Source: an uncultured Erysipelotrichaceae bacterium
GTDB taxonomy: Bacteria > Bacillota_I > Bacilli_A > RF39 > UBA660
Reading direction: 5' to 3'
NCBI GenBank assembly: GCA_902768065.1
Contig: CACXJP010000035.1
Span: 1 to 27,934 of the forward strand
DNA length: 27,934 nucleotides
Made by a program: the position numbers and the translations under genes. Positions 6,898 to 13,870 of this stretch are shown here, in pieces. Under the pieces are notes generated by a model that saw only the letters and a list, made by a program, of their open reading frames with translations, was not told where the DNA came from and did no database searches. Each line of letters begins with the position of its first letter. Within the stretch, counting starts at the first letter, position 1.

Positions 6898-6915
6898 ATA
6901 GTAGTATCATTTTTT
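6883..6915 (+). terminator. Terminator after the split small gene
   Basis: AATGATAC (6883-6890) pairs with GTATCATT (6904-6911) followed by T's. The stop codon lies in the loop. The T run leads directly into the promoter of the antitoxin-toxin pair. Confidence 0.8.
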
Positions 6916-6923
6916 GATATAAT
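6915..6923 (+). promoter_or_regulatory. Extended -10 promoter of the Fic antitoxin-toxin pair
   Basis: TGATATAAT (TATAAT at 6918-6923) lies 19 nt before ATG 6943, with AAGGAGG at 6930-6936. No good -35 is visible. Confidence 0.65.
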
Positions 6924-6942
6924 ATCTTTAAGGAGGTAGCTT

Positions 6943-7140
6943 ATGAAGTATTTAATAAGTGAAACAACAAAAGAGGAAAGATTAAAAATAGTATATAAGG
7001 CATTAGGAATATCAATGAGTGATGCACCAGCTCCATCAAAAGAGGCTATGGATATTGTTAATCAATATATTGAAGGAAATATGGAATTAGAAGAAGTGCA
7101 AAAAAGAATTGTTGATATGTATAAAGGAGGAGATAAATAA
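6943..7140 (+). CDS. VbhA-like Fic antitoxin
   Basis: A 65-residue protein directly upstream of a Fic toxin, as in VbhA/VbhT class I Fic modules, where the small protein's inhibitory helix blocks ATP binding by the toxin. The C-terminal half 'IVNQYIEGNMELEEVQKRIVDMY' fits the VbhA-family pattern ending in a 'GE/N-hydrophobic-xEE' turn and a final helix. The expected inhibitory motif (S/T)xxxE(G/N) is not clean: position-matched residues around 23-28 read 'ISMSDA', and the only EG (44-45) is preceded four residues earlier by Asn40. Translation starts behind AAGGAGG. The stop abuts the toxin ATG, and the toxin ribosome binding site lies inside this gene (7126-7130). Confidence 0.75.
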   Translation: MKYLISETTKEERLKIVYKALGISMSDAPAPSKEAMDIVNQYIEGNMELEEVQKRIVDMYKGGDK

Positions 7141-7809
7141 ATGAAAGATCCATATACATATGACAATGGAGTGTTAAAGAATAAACTAGGTATAACTTCA
7201 TATGAAAAATTGAATCAGGCAGAAGCAGATATTGGTTTTGCAAAGTTGATTAATGTTGATTCTGTTAATGTTGAATACTTTGATGAGAGTTTAATAAAAG
7301 ACATACATAAACATATTTTTGGAGATATATTTGATTGGGCGGGAGAATATAGAACGGTACCACTAATTAAAGAAGAACTTGTTTTACCAGCATATTCAAT
7401 TCCATATTCACCACCATCTAAAATATCAAAAGATTTAAAAGATAAACTACGTCATTTAAATAGCTATGCATGGCAAAATATGCCTGTAGAAAGAATATCA
7501 ATTATCTTTGCAAGAGAATTAGCACTATTATGGAGAGTACACCCATTTAGAGATGGAAATACAAGAACGTTTCTTTCATTTGCATACTTATATGCTAAAG
7601 AACATGGCTTTCCATTTGATATAGAATCATTTACTAGAGAATTAAACAGAAAATATAGTGATGGAAGAGTATCAAAATATAGTGTTAGAGATAAGTTTGT
7701 TTTAGCCTGTTTAGATGAAAATGATTGTCCAGAAGTAGAACATCTTGCAAGAGTATTTGAAAATGCCATAAATAATTACAAAGAAGAAAAAAAAGTAACA
7801 AAGAAATAA
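7141..7809 (+). CDS. Fic-domain toxin (probable AMP transferase)
   Basis: A 222-residue Fic protein. The catalytic motif HPFRDGNTR at residues 134-142 has the essential His134, the acidic Asp138 and the phosphate-anchoring Gly-Asn and Arg of the consensus HxFx(D/E)GNxxR-type loop. The N-terminal part has the usual 'IHKHIFGDIFDWAGEYRT' segment (about 55-72) and a flap near 'LVLPAYSIPY'. Fic toxins of this class transfer AMP from ATP to hydroxyl side chains, classically of gyrase and topoisomerase IV for VbhT-like toxins; the target here is unknown. It begins one base after the antitoxin stop. All key residues are intact, so it should be active when released. A terminator follows directly. Confidence 0.93.
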   Translation: MKDPYTYDNGVLKNKLGITSYEKLNQAEADIGFAKLINVDSVNVEYFDESLIKDIHKHIFGDIFDWAGEYRTVPLIKEELVLPAYSIPYSPPSKISKDLKDKLRHLNSYAWQNMPVERISIIFARELALLWRVHPFRDGNTRTFLSFAYLYAKEHGFPFDIESFTRELNRKYSDGRVSKYSVRDKFVLACLDENDCPEVEHLARVFENAINNYKEEKKVTKK

Positions 7810-7826
7810 ATTGTTGCTTTTTTTTA
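7791..7826 (+). terminator. Terminator after the Fic toxin
   Basis: AAAAGTAACAA (7791-7801) pairs with TTGTTGCTTTT (7811-7821, one G-T wobble), followed by a long T run. It overlaps the toxin stop codon. Confidence 0.85.
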
Positions 7827-7874
7827 TTTTATAGAAATAACTTTTAGTTATATCTTACATTCAAAATATGTATT

Positions 7875-7902
7875 TTAACTATATTTGTATTAGAACTATA
7901 AT
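7875..7902 (+). promoter_or_regulatory. Probable promoter of the coaE operon
   Basis: TATAAT at 7897-7902 is perfect but lacks the TG extension. A weak -35 (TTAACT, 7875-7880) lies 16 nt upstream. The strong AAAGGAGGTGC ribosome binding site follows. Confidence 0.5.
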
Positions 7903-7924
7903 ACACATAAAAGGAGGTGCAAAT

Positions 7925-8479
7925 ATGTTGATAGGTATATGTGGAAAATCAGGAAGTGGTAAATCAACTATCTCAAATATAATAAAGGATTACTTTGATA
8001 ATACTGTAATTATAGATATAGATAAAATTGGTCATGAATCATATAACAACAGTCAAGTAATAAAAAATATGATAGATAAGTTTGGAATAGGAATAATAAG
8101 AGACAATAAAGTGGATAGAAATAGATTATCTGAAATAGTTTTTAATTCTAAAGAAGAGATGAAGAAACTAGAAGAAGTAACATGGAGTTATATGGAAAAA
8201 AGAATAGATGAGATAATAAATAATAATAGAAATAAAGTAATTATTCTAGATTGGCAACTCCTACCATTGACAAAGTTTTTCAAAATGTGCGATTATAGAA
8301 TACTATTAGACATCCCTTATGAGATCAGAAAAGAAAGAGTACTTGCAAGAGATGGAATAATAGAAGAAAAATTTGCAGAAAGAGAAAAAGCCTCTGTTAA
8401 ATATAATTATGATGATTTTGATTTTATAATAAAAAATCAGAATGTAAATCAAATAAGAAAGATGGTGAAGAAAGCATGA
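7925..8479 (+). CDS. coaE: Dephospho-CoA kinase
   Basis: Last step of coenzyme A synthesis: ATP-dependent phosphorylation of the ribose of dephospho-CoA. The 184 residues carry the P-loop GKSGSGKST at 7-15, then 'IIDIDKIGHESY' and 'DRNRLSEIVFN', which match the CoaE pattern of an Asp-containing strand and 'DRxxLxxxVF'. The later part is divergent: the usual His-Pro after the Leu-Glu helix is replaced by 'WSYM', and 'DWQLLPLTKFF' stands where 'IPLLFE' is usual. The LID region 'RKERVLARDG' keeps arginines. The start at 7925 is set by AAAGGAGGTGC; an open frame back to 7868 precedes it. The stop overlaps the coaD ATG by 4 bp, so the two CoA genes are coupled, which strengthens the call. Confidence 0.85.
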   Translation: MLIGICGKSGSGKSTISNIIKDYFDNTVIIDIDKIGHESYNNSQVIKNMIDKFGIGIIRDNKVDRNRLSEIVFNSKEEMKKLEEVTWSYMEKRIDEIINNNRNKVIILDWQLLPLTKFFKMCDYRILLDIPYEIRKERVLARDGIIEEKFAEREKASVKYNYDDFDFIIKNQNVNQIRKMVKKA

Positions 8480-8973
8480 CAAAAGTACTTTATCCAGGAA
8501 GTTTTGATCCAATTACAAAAGGACACATGAATATAATAGAACAAGCAAGTAATTTATTTGATGAAGTTGTAGTTGCTGTTCTTCAAAACTCATCTAAAAA
8601 AACTAGTATGTTTTCATTAGAAGAGAGAGTAGATATGATAGAAAAATTATATGAAAGAGTAGAAAATGTAAAGGTTATTACAGGTAATGGAGCAGCAGTA
8701 GATATTGCAGTGTTAAATGAATGCAAGGCAATTATTAGAGGTTTAAGAAGTTTAAGTGATTATGACTATGAAGTTCAATTACAGCAAATAAATAAAGAAA
8801 TATCTAATAATGAAGTAAATACTGTCTGCCTATTTGCCGATAAAGAGTATCAATTCGTATCATCAAGTATTGTAAAAGAAGTATATAGTCTTGATAAAGA
8901 TATCTCTAGATATGTGGATCCATATGTAGAAGAAAAAATGTTAGTAAAAAGGAGGAATAAAAATGAGCGATAA
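8476..8973 (+). CDS. coaD: Pantetheine-phosphate adenylyltransferase
   Basis: Adenylylates 4'-phosphopantetheine to dephospho-CoA, the step before CoaE. It is 165 residues, the family's usual length. It has the nucleotidyltransferase motif PGSFDPITKGH at 7-17 (TxGH at 14-17), 'IIRGLRSLSDYDYE' for phosphopantetheine binding, and the C-terminal 'FVSSSIVKEV' motif. Translation is coupled to coaE through an ATGA overlap. Its last codons contain the ribosome binding site and ATG of the following MBL gene, with an 11-bp overlap. Confidence 0.96.
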   Translation: MTKVLYPGSFDPITKGHMNIIEQASNLFDEVVVAVLQNSSKKTSMFSLEERVDMIEKLYERVENVKVITGNGAAVDIAVLNECKAIIRGLRSLSDYDYEVQLQQINKEISNNEVNTVCLFADKEYQFVSSSIVKEVYSLDKDISRYVDPYVEEKMLVKRRNKNER

Positions 8974-9727
8974 TATTGAAATAATTCCACTTGGTACAAT
9001 ATCACCATATCCAAAAGGAGAAAGAAATAATCCAGGTTATTTATTAAAATATAAAGATTATAAGTTTCTTCTAGATTGTGGAAATGGTACAACAAGGCTA
9101 TTAGATTTTAATAAGGACTTAGAAAATCTTAATGTATTCATAACTCATTTTCATCTTGATCATTTTGCAGATTTAGCAGCAATTCAATATGGATCATATT
9201 GTTATCATAATTTGGGATTACTAAATAATAAGGTCAATATCTATCTTCCTGATAATAATATGAATAATTTTAATGACATTATTAGATCTAGTAAAGAAGT
9301 ATATGCAGACTATCATGAAATAAGTAATGATAAAAAATATAAATATGATGAATTGAATATGTCTTTTGAAGATAATAAGTCACACTCAATCCCATCGTAT
9401 ATGATTAAACTAGAACTACCTGATAAAAGAATAATATATACATCAGATATAGGAATATCAAATTTTGCATCATTAGTAGATTTTTGCTCTAAAGCAGATT
9501 TAATAATATGTGAATCATCATTTCTAGAAAAACATAAATCAAGAATAAGTACACACCTAACAGCAAAAGATGCAGCAACTCTTGCAAAAAAATCAAATTC
9601 TAAAAGATTATTACTAACCCATTTATGGCCAGAGGAAGATAGAAATGAATACCTAAAAGAAGCACAACAAATATTTGAGAATACTGAAGTTGCAGAAGAG
9701 GGAAAAAAATTAATATTAAGGAGATGA
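8963..9727 (+). CDS. MBL-fold metallo-hydrolase (RNase Z-like subgroup)
   Basis: A 254-residue cytosolic metallo-beta-lactamase-fold hydrolase. The metal ligands are in 'THFHLDHFADL' (H62, H64, D66, H67), with a later 'YTSDIG' Asp and a C-terminal 'LLLTHLWPEE' His. 'LICESSF' after the Asp is typical of RNase Z/phosphodiesterase-like members. The N-terminal 'IIPLGTISPYP...NNPGYLLKY' strand resembles RNase Z, but the protein lacks an obvious long exosite arm, so the substrate (tRNA 3' trailer, cyclic nucleotide or other) cannot be named. The start is set by AAAGGAGG within the end of coaD; it is the third gene of the coaE operon and ends 4 nt before the PHP gene. Confidence 0.88.
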   Translation: MSDNIEIIPLGTISPYPKGERNNPGYLLKYKDYKFLLDCGNGTTRLLDFNKDLENLNVFITHFHLDHFADLAAIQYGSYCYHNLGLLNNKVNIYLPDNNMNNFNDIIRSSKEVYADYHEISNDKKYKYDELNMSFEDNKSHSIPSYMIKLELPDKRIIYTSDIGISNFASLVDFCSKADLIICESSFLEKHKSRISTHLTAKDAATLAKKSNSKRLLLTHLWPEEDRNEYLKEAQQIFENTEVAEEGKKLILRR

Positions 9728-9731
9728 TAAT

Positions 9732-10592
9732 ATGGAAAGAAAATTAATAGATATGCATATGCATACATGTTATTCTGATGGTGAATTAACACCTGATGAA
9801 TTGATAGAATATGCCATTTCAAGAAATGTTGGAACAATGGCTATAACAGATCATGATACAATAAATGGATTAAAAAATATCAATAAAAAATATGATAATA
9901 AAATTGATATATATAATGGAATAGAATTATCAGCAAAAGTACCAAAAGGAACAATGCATATTCTAGGTTATGATATAGATATAAATAATCAAGCGTTAAA
10001 TGATAAAATGCATGAATTAAAAAATAATAGCCTTCAAATAATTCTATCTCTTATAGAACAATTGAAAAAAGATTATGGAATTATATTTGATTATGAAGAG
10101 ATTAAAGAACTAATAAATTCAAATCACAATTTAGGTAGACCAGATTTAGCAATGCTTTTGTTAAAAAGAGGACTTGTATCAAGCATCAGAGAAGGATTTG
10201 ATAAGTATTTAAATGATGCTGATGATAAGATAAAGGGAACAAATAAAAAACTAACATATCAAGAGTGTCTTAGTCTAATTATAAATAGTGGAGGTATACC
10301 TGTTTTAGCTCATCCTAAGACCTTAAAACTTAACAAGGAAGAATTGACAGAGTTATTAAGTAAAATGAAGAAATGTGGTTTAAGGGGAATAGAGGTTTAT
10401 CATTCAACTCATAGTCAAGAAGAAAGAGAATTATATGAATCATTAGCAAATGAATTTGATTTATTAATAAGTGGAGGAAGTGACTATCACGGAAGAATAG
10501 TTAAACCAGATATAGAAGTAGCAACGGGAAGAAACAATAATTTGAAAATAAAAAGATTATCACTTGTAGATGAACTAAAAAACAGAAGATAA
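9732..10592 (+). CDS. PHP-domain phosphoesterase (YciV/RNase AM-like)
   Basis: A 286-residue protein of the PHP family, which uses a trinuclear metal site to hydrolyse phosphoesters. The motifs are in order: 'DMHMHTCYSDG' (H9, H11, D16), 'ITDHDT' (D40, H41, D42), 'GIELSA' (Glu), 'VLAHPKTL' (His), 'EVYHSTHS' (His) and the C-terminal 'SGGSDYHG' (Asp, His). The length and order match the TrpH/YciV group, known for 3',5'-bisphosphate nucleotidase and 5'-3' exoribonuclease (RNase AM) activity on small RNAs. The ATG is preceded by AAGGAGATG. It is the last gene of the coaE-coaD-MBL-PHP operon. Exact substrate is inferred. Confidence 0.9.
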   Translation: MERKLIDMHMHTCYSDGELTPDELIEYAISRNVGTMAITDHDTINGLKNINKKYDNKIDIYNGIELSAKVPKGTMHILGYDIDINNQALNDKMHELKNNSLQIILSLIEQLKKDYGIIFDYEEIKELINSNHNLGRPDLAMLLLKRGLVSSIREGFDKYLNDADDKIKGTNKKLTYQECLSLIINSGGIPVLAHPKTLKLNKEELTELLSKMKKCGLRGIEVYHSTHSQEERELYESLANEFDLLISGGSDYHGRIVKPDIEVATGRNNNLKIKRLSLVDELKNRR

Positions 10593-10596
10593 TACC

Positions 10597-10625
10597 TTGA
10601 ATATTTTAATTATTTTAATTATAAT
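10597..10625 (+). promoter_or_regulatory. Promoter of the membrane-anchored hypothetical gene
   Basis: TTGAAT (10597-10602), a 17-nt spacer and TATAAT (10620-10625). The -10 sits inside a perfect 14-bp palindrome TTAATTATAATTAA (10615-10628); in such AT-rich DNA this may be chance rather than an operator. Confidence 0.6.
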
Positions 10626-10648
10626 TAATATATTAAAGGAGAATAAAA

Positions 10649-11440
10649 ATGGAAAATAAAAAATTTGTAGTAACAATTGTAATATTAATTATAATAATAT
10701 TGGGATTAGGTGGTTTTATCGCTTTAGACAAATTTGTAATAAATAAAAAAGATGATGACACAATAACACAAATTGGAGATGAGGAAATTAATTTAAATGC
10801 ATTTACACATATAGATAATACAATTTCAACTCTGAATAAAGCATATAATGATCCTAAATCTATATATTTTGGATATTTATATTCAAAAAGAGAAATAACA
10901 ACATCAAACTATGATAAATCAGCAGCATTATTTGCAGCGATTTATGAAGATTTAGCAGGTACCAATACAGCTCAAATTATTCCAGCGGGAATCGTAAAAA
11001 CAAGATTTGAAGATTTATTTGGTAAAAAAATACCATATAGTGCCTCATCCATATCAGCTGGAAATGTATACAACATAGTTTATGACAAACCATCTGATAG
11101 TTATACATATACTTTTCCAATAACATATAATACATATTCCCCAAAATTTGTGGAAAAAACTATTAAAACAACCTTAGAATCAGAAACAATAAAAATTCAA
11201 AAAAAGGTCTTCTATGTTGAATATGTAACACCGGGAGCTGGACAACCAGTTACTCAAGCAAATCTATATACATCAAAAGATAAATCTAAATTAATAAGGA
11301 CAGTAGATCTAAAAGATAATGTAATTAATGTAGATGAAATAGTTGCTAAATATAGTTCAAAAATTCCTGTTTATACTTATACATTTAAACAGAAGTCAGT
11401 AGATAGATATGAATTTTATTCAATAGAAAAAACAAAATAA
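10649..11440 (+). CDS. Hypothetical membrane-anchored extracytoplasmic protein
   Basis: 263 residues with one N-terminal transmembrane segment (about residues 6-30, 'FVVTIVILIIIILGLGGFIA') after a short positive N-terminus. A soluble domain of about 230 residues then probably faces outside. There is no lipobox Cys and no clear cleavage site, so a membrane anchor is more likely than secretion. The soluble part is Thr/Ser/Tyr-rich with beta-like stretches ('YNIVYDKPSDSYTYTFPITYNTY'). I do not recognise a family. Strong AAAGGAG before the ATG, its own promoter and its own terminator make it a single-gene unit. Confidence 0.75.
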   Translation: MENKKFVVTIVILIIIILGLGGFIALDKFVINKKDDDTITQIGDEEINLNAFTHIDNTISTLNKAYNDPKSIYFGYLYSKREITTSNYDKSAALFAAIYEDLAGTNTAQIIPAGIVKTRFEDLFGKKIPYSASSISAGNVYNIVYDKPSDSYTYTFPITYNTYSPKFVEKTIKTTLESETIKIQKKVFYVEYVTPGAGQPVTQANLYTSKDKSKLIRTVDLKDNVINVDEIVAKYSSKIPVYTYTFKQKSVDRYEFYSIEKTK

Positions 11441-11462
11441 GAGACAATAGTCTCTTTCTTTT
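11439..11462 (+). terminator. Terminator after the membrane-anchored hypothetical gene
   Basis: AAGAGAC (11439-11445), a 4-nt loop and GTCTCTT (11450-11456) are followed by T-rich sequence. Confidence 0.75.
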
Positions 11463-11544
11463 TACACTTTTTTACATTATATATATTTTATATAATTGAA
11501 AAAAAATAATCACCTTTGAATTTATTTCTTAAAGATTTTAATTG

Positions 11545-11553
11545 TGATATAAT
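11545..11553 (+). promoter_or_regulatory. Extended -10 promoter of the hydrolase-MurF-Ddl operon
   Basis: TGATATAAT (TATAAT at 11548-11553), 17 nt before ATG 11571; the ribosome binding site is GGAGTGA. Confidence 0.65.
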
Positions 11554-11570
11554 TTAAATGGAGTGATTTA

Positions 11571-12290
11571 ATGAAGATTAATATTAAAGATTTAAATATA
11601 AATTACATACAATATGGTGAAGGTAAAGATATCATACTACTACATGGTTGGGGACAAAATATTGAAATGATGAAGCCATTAGGTGATTATTTTTGTGATA
11701 GATTTAGAATTACAATTCTTGATTTACCTGGTTTTGGTGAAAGTGATGAACCGAAAAATACTTGGACAATAGATGATTATGAATTAATGCTAGAAGATTT
11801 TATAAAAGAATTAAAAATAAAAAAACCGATAGTTATAGGTCATTCATTTGGAGGTAGACTAGCAATAAGATATAGTGCAAGAAATCCAATTGAAAAACTG
11901 GTATTGTTTGGAAGCCCATGTATTAGAATTCAAGAGGCGCTTCCATTAAAAGTAAGAATGCTAAAATCAATGAAAAAACTACCTGGAATGGATAAAATCG
12001 GAGAATATATGAAACAATATATAGGCTCAAGAGACTATAAAGCAGCAAGCCCAGTAATGAGACAGACTTTAGTTGAGGTAGTTAATGAAGACTTATCACA
12101 TTATGCTAAGGAGATAGAAGAGCCAACACTATTGATATGGGGACAAAATGATACAGAAGCACCAGTTGCAGAAGCAAAAGAATTAGAAAAAATTATGATT
12201 GATGCAGCACTTATTATACTTCCTGGAACTCATTATGCATATCTAGAAAATCTACAACAAGTAGTAAATATACTTAACAACTTTTTTTAG
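11571..12290 (+). CDS. Alpha/beta-fold hydrolase
   Basis: A 239-residue alpha/beta hydrolase. The oxyanion-hole region is 'LLHGWGQN' (24-30), the nucleophile is Ser92 in 'GHSFGG', the acid is Asp195 in 'WGQNDTEAP' and the base is His222 in 'PGTHYAYLEN'. No signal peptide is present, so it acts in the cytoplasm. It is the first gene of a unit leading into MurF and Ddl, 9 bp before the next start, so a role in wall metabolism is possible, but the substrate cannot be read from the sequence. The family includes esterases, C-C hydrolases and haloperoxidase-like enzymes. Confidence 0.9.
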   Translation: MKINIKDLNINYIQYGEGKDIILLHGWGQNIEMMKPLGDYFCDRFRITILDLPGFGESDEPKNTWTIDDYELMLEDFIKELKIKKPIVIGHSFGGRLAIRYSARNPIEKLVLFGSPCIRIQEALPLKVRMLKSMKKLPGMDKIGEYMKQYIGSRDYKAASPVMRQTLVEVVNEDLSHYAKEIEEPTLLIWGQNDTEAPVAEAKELEKIMIDAALIILPGTHYAYLENLQQVVNILNNFF

Positions 12291-12299
12291 GAGGAATAT

Positions 12300-12710
12300 A
12301 TGACAATTTTAATATATATAATATTAATATTAGCATTTTTCTATGCAAATTATTATAGAGGACATAGAACACTACACATGCTACAACAAAATCTTTATAA
12401 TGAAAATAATAGATACTTAAAGTGGGTATTTAAAAATATAAATGACTTTTTTAGTATAGATATATTAGCAATAGGATTATGTTTAATTGGAATGTTTGTA
12501 ATATATGATTTAAAATTGATTTCTTTATTATGTATGTTATTTATATCAATACTATTATTTATAGTAGGATATAATTCATATAGAACAATAGTAAATGATC
12601 AAAATAAAAAGAAGTTAGTTATAACTCCTAGAATAAAGAGATTAATATTTACAACAGCAATTATTTACTTAATACCTGTAGTTATACTAGGTTTTAATAC
12701 AGATTTGTAA
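12300..12710 (+). CDS. Membrane protein, probable N-terminal part of a split membrane MurF
   Basis: 136 residues with about four hydrophobic segments (roughly 2-17, 50-71, 73-91 and 113-131), starting behind AGGAGG. The last helix runs into 'VVILGFNTDL' and then TAA. Reading one base back across that stop continues as 'VIFIAMLINMPVE', which leads into the MurF frame at 12722. That frame has no ribosome binding site of its own. I therefore read this as the membrane-anchor region of one MurF-type gene with a one-base loss near 12705-12708 (TTGTA for an expected TTGGTA). Alternatives are a sequencing error, a real mutation, or two proteins. Confidence 0.7.
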   Translation: MTILIYIILILAFFYANYYRGHRTLHMLQQNLYNENNRYLKWVFKNINDFFSIDILAIGLCLIGMFVIYDLKLISLLCMLFISILLFIVGYNSYRTIVNDQNKKKLVITPRIKRLIFTTAIIYLIPVVILGFNTDL

Positions 12711-12721
12711 TATTTATTGCA

Positions 12722-13858
12722 ATGTTAATAAATATGCCTGTAGAAAGATTAGTATATCTACACTATAAAAATAAAGCCCAAAGAAAACTTAAAAAGATGA
12801 ATAATTTAAAAGTCATTGGAATTACAGGTAGTTATGGAAAAACAAGTAGTAAGAATATTCTAGCAGACATTCTAAATGTTAGATATAATGCTTTCCCAAC
12901 ACCTAGAAATTTAAATACATTTAATGGACTAATAATGACAATAAATAATCATATGGATAAATTTACAGATATATTTATTGCAGAAATGGGAGCTTATGTT
13001 AGAGGAGAAATAAAAGGTTTATGTAAATTAGTAAAACCTAAATATGGAATCCTAACAAAAATAGGTACAGCTCATTTAGAAAGCTTTGGTAGTCAAGAAA
13101 ATATTCAATCTGCAAAATTTGAACTTATAGAATCATTACCAGAAGATGGATTTGGAGTACTTAATGGAGATGATCCACTTCAACTTGATTATAAATTAAA
13201 AAATAATGTAAGAATTATTTGGATAGGAATAGATAATAAAGATGTTGATGTTTATGCAACAAATATAAAATGTTCAAATAAAGGAACTGAATTTGATGTA
13301 AGATTCAAAGGCGATAAAGAAAAATATCATTTTGAGACAAAACTATTAGGAAAACACAATGTCTATAATATTTTAGCTGCAATTGCCTGTGGAAGAGAAT
13401 TTGATATTGATATAGAAGATTTAGTTCATGCTGTAAAAGGTGTGAAACCAGTAGAACACAGATTAGAGTTAAAAAAACTAGGTAATTTTTATCAGATAGA
13501 TGATGCTTATAATTCAAATCCAGTAGGAGCAGCAAATGCCTGTGAAATACTTGGAATGATGCCAGGTATGAAAATAGTAGTAACACCTGGAATGATTGAA
13601 TTAGGTGAAAAAGAAGATGAATATAATAGAAAATTTGGAGAACAAATTGCTAAAGTAGCAGACGAAGTAATCTTAATTGGAGAGAAGAAAACTATTCCAA
13701 TAAAAGAGGGATTATTACGAAAAGGATTTGACAAAGATAAAATAATTGTATTTAATGATGTTAGAGAAGCATATCCTTATATAGGAAAACTTGCTAAAAA
13801 AGATGAAGTGTATGCTTTATTTGAAAATGATTTACCAGATACATTTAATGAAAAATAG
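12722..13858 (+). CDS. murF: MurF-type Mur ligase (catalytic part)
   Basis: Mur ligases join amino acids to UDP-MurNAc; MurF adds D-Ala-D-Ala to the tripeptide. The 378 residues contain the central and C-terminal domains: P-loop GITGSYGKTS (33-42), 'EMGAYVRGEIKGLCKLVKP', 'ILTKIGTAHLESFGS', 'LNGDDP', 'LLGKHNVYNILAAIA' and the MurF-type 'DDAYNSNPVGA', which corresponds to the usual 'DDxYNANPxS'. The canonical MurF N-terminal substrate-binding domain is absent; a membrane segment stands in its place in the preceding frame. No Shine-Dalgarno precedes ATG 12722. Ddl follows 12 bp downstream, supplying D-Ala-D-Ala. MurF is favoured over MurE/MurT by the YNSNP motif and by Ddl; confidence in 'Mur ligase' is higher than in exact substrate. 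Confidence 0.85.
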   Translation: MLINMPVERLVYLHYKNKAQRKLKKMNNLKVIGITGSYGKTSSKNILADILNVRYNAFPTPRNLNTFNGLIMTINNHMDKFTDIFIAEMGAYVRGEIKGLCKLVKPKYGILTKIGTAHLESFGSQENIQSAKFELIESLPEDGFGVLNGDDPLQLDYKLKNNVRIIWIGIDNKDVDVYATNIKCSNKGTEFDVRFKGDKEKYHFETKLLGKHNVYNILAAIACGREFDIDIEDLVHAVKGVKPVEHRLELKKLGNFYQIDDAYNSNPVGAANACEILGMMPGMKIVVTPGMIELGEKEDEYNRKFGEQIAKVADEVILIGEKKTIPIKEGLLRKGFDKDKIIVFNDVREAYPYIGKLAKKDEVYALFENDLPDTFNEK

Positions 13859-13870
13859 GAAGGTGATTTT

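Noticed and set aside
7868..7924. N-terminal extension of CoaE from ATG 7868
   Set aside because: It would start before the -10 box (7897-7902); the strong ribosome binding site and the P-loop position support 7925.
9313..9837. A 174-codon minus-strand frame
   Set aside because: It is antisense to the ends of two well-supported genes (MBL and PHP), has no start signal, and its content is a mirror of their codons.
10615..10628. Palindromic operator over the -10 of the hypothetical membrane gene
   Set aside because: A 14-bp A/T-only palindrome is expected by chance in this composition; recorded only as a note in the promoter entry.
12695..12724. Programmed -1 frameshifting at the MurF split
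   Set aside because: There is no X XXY YYZ slippery heptamer at GAT TTG TAA and no evident downstream stem-loop; an indel is the simpler explanation, though it remains testable.
13305..13734. Minus-strand frames within MurF
   Set aside because: Antisense shadows of the Mur ligase coding sequence, hydrophobic by complement of Lys/Asn codons, no start signals.
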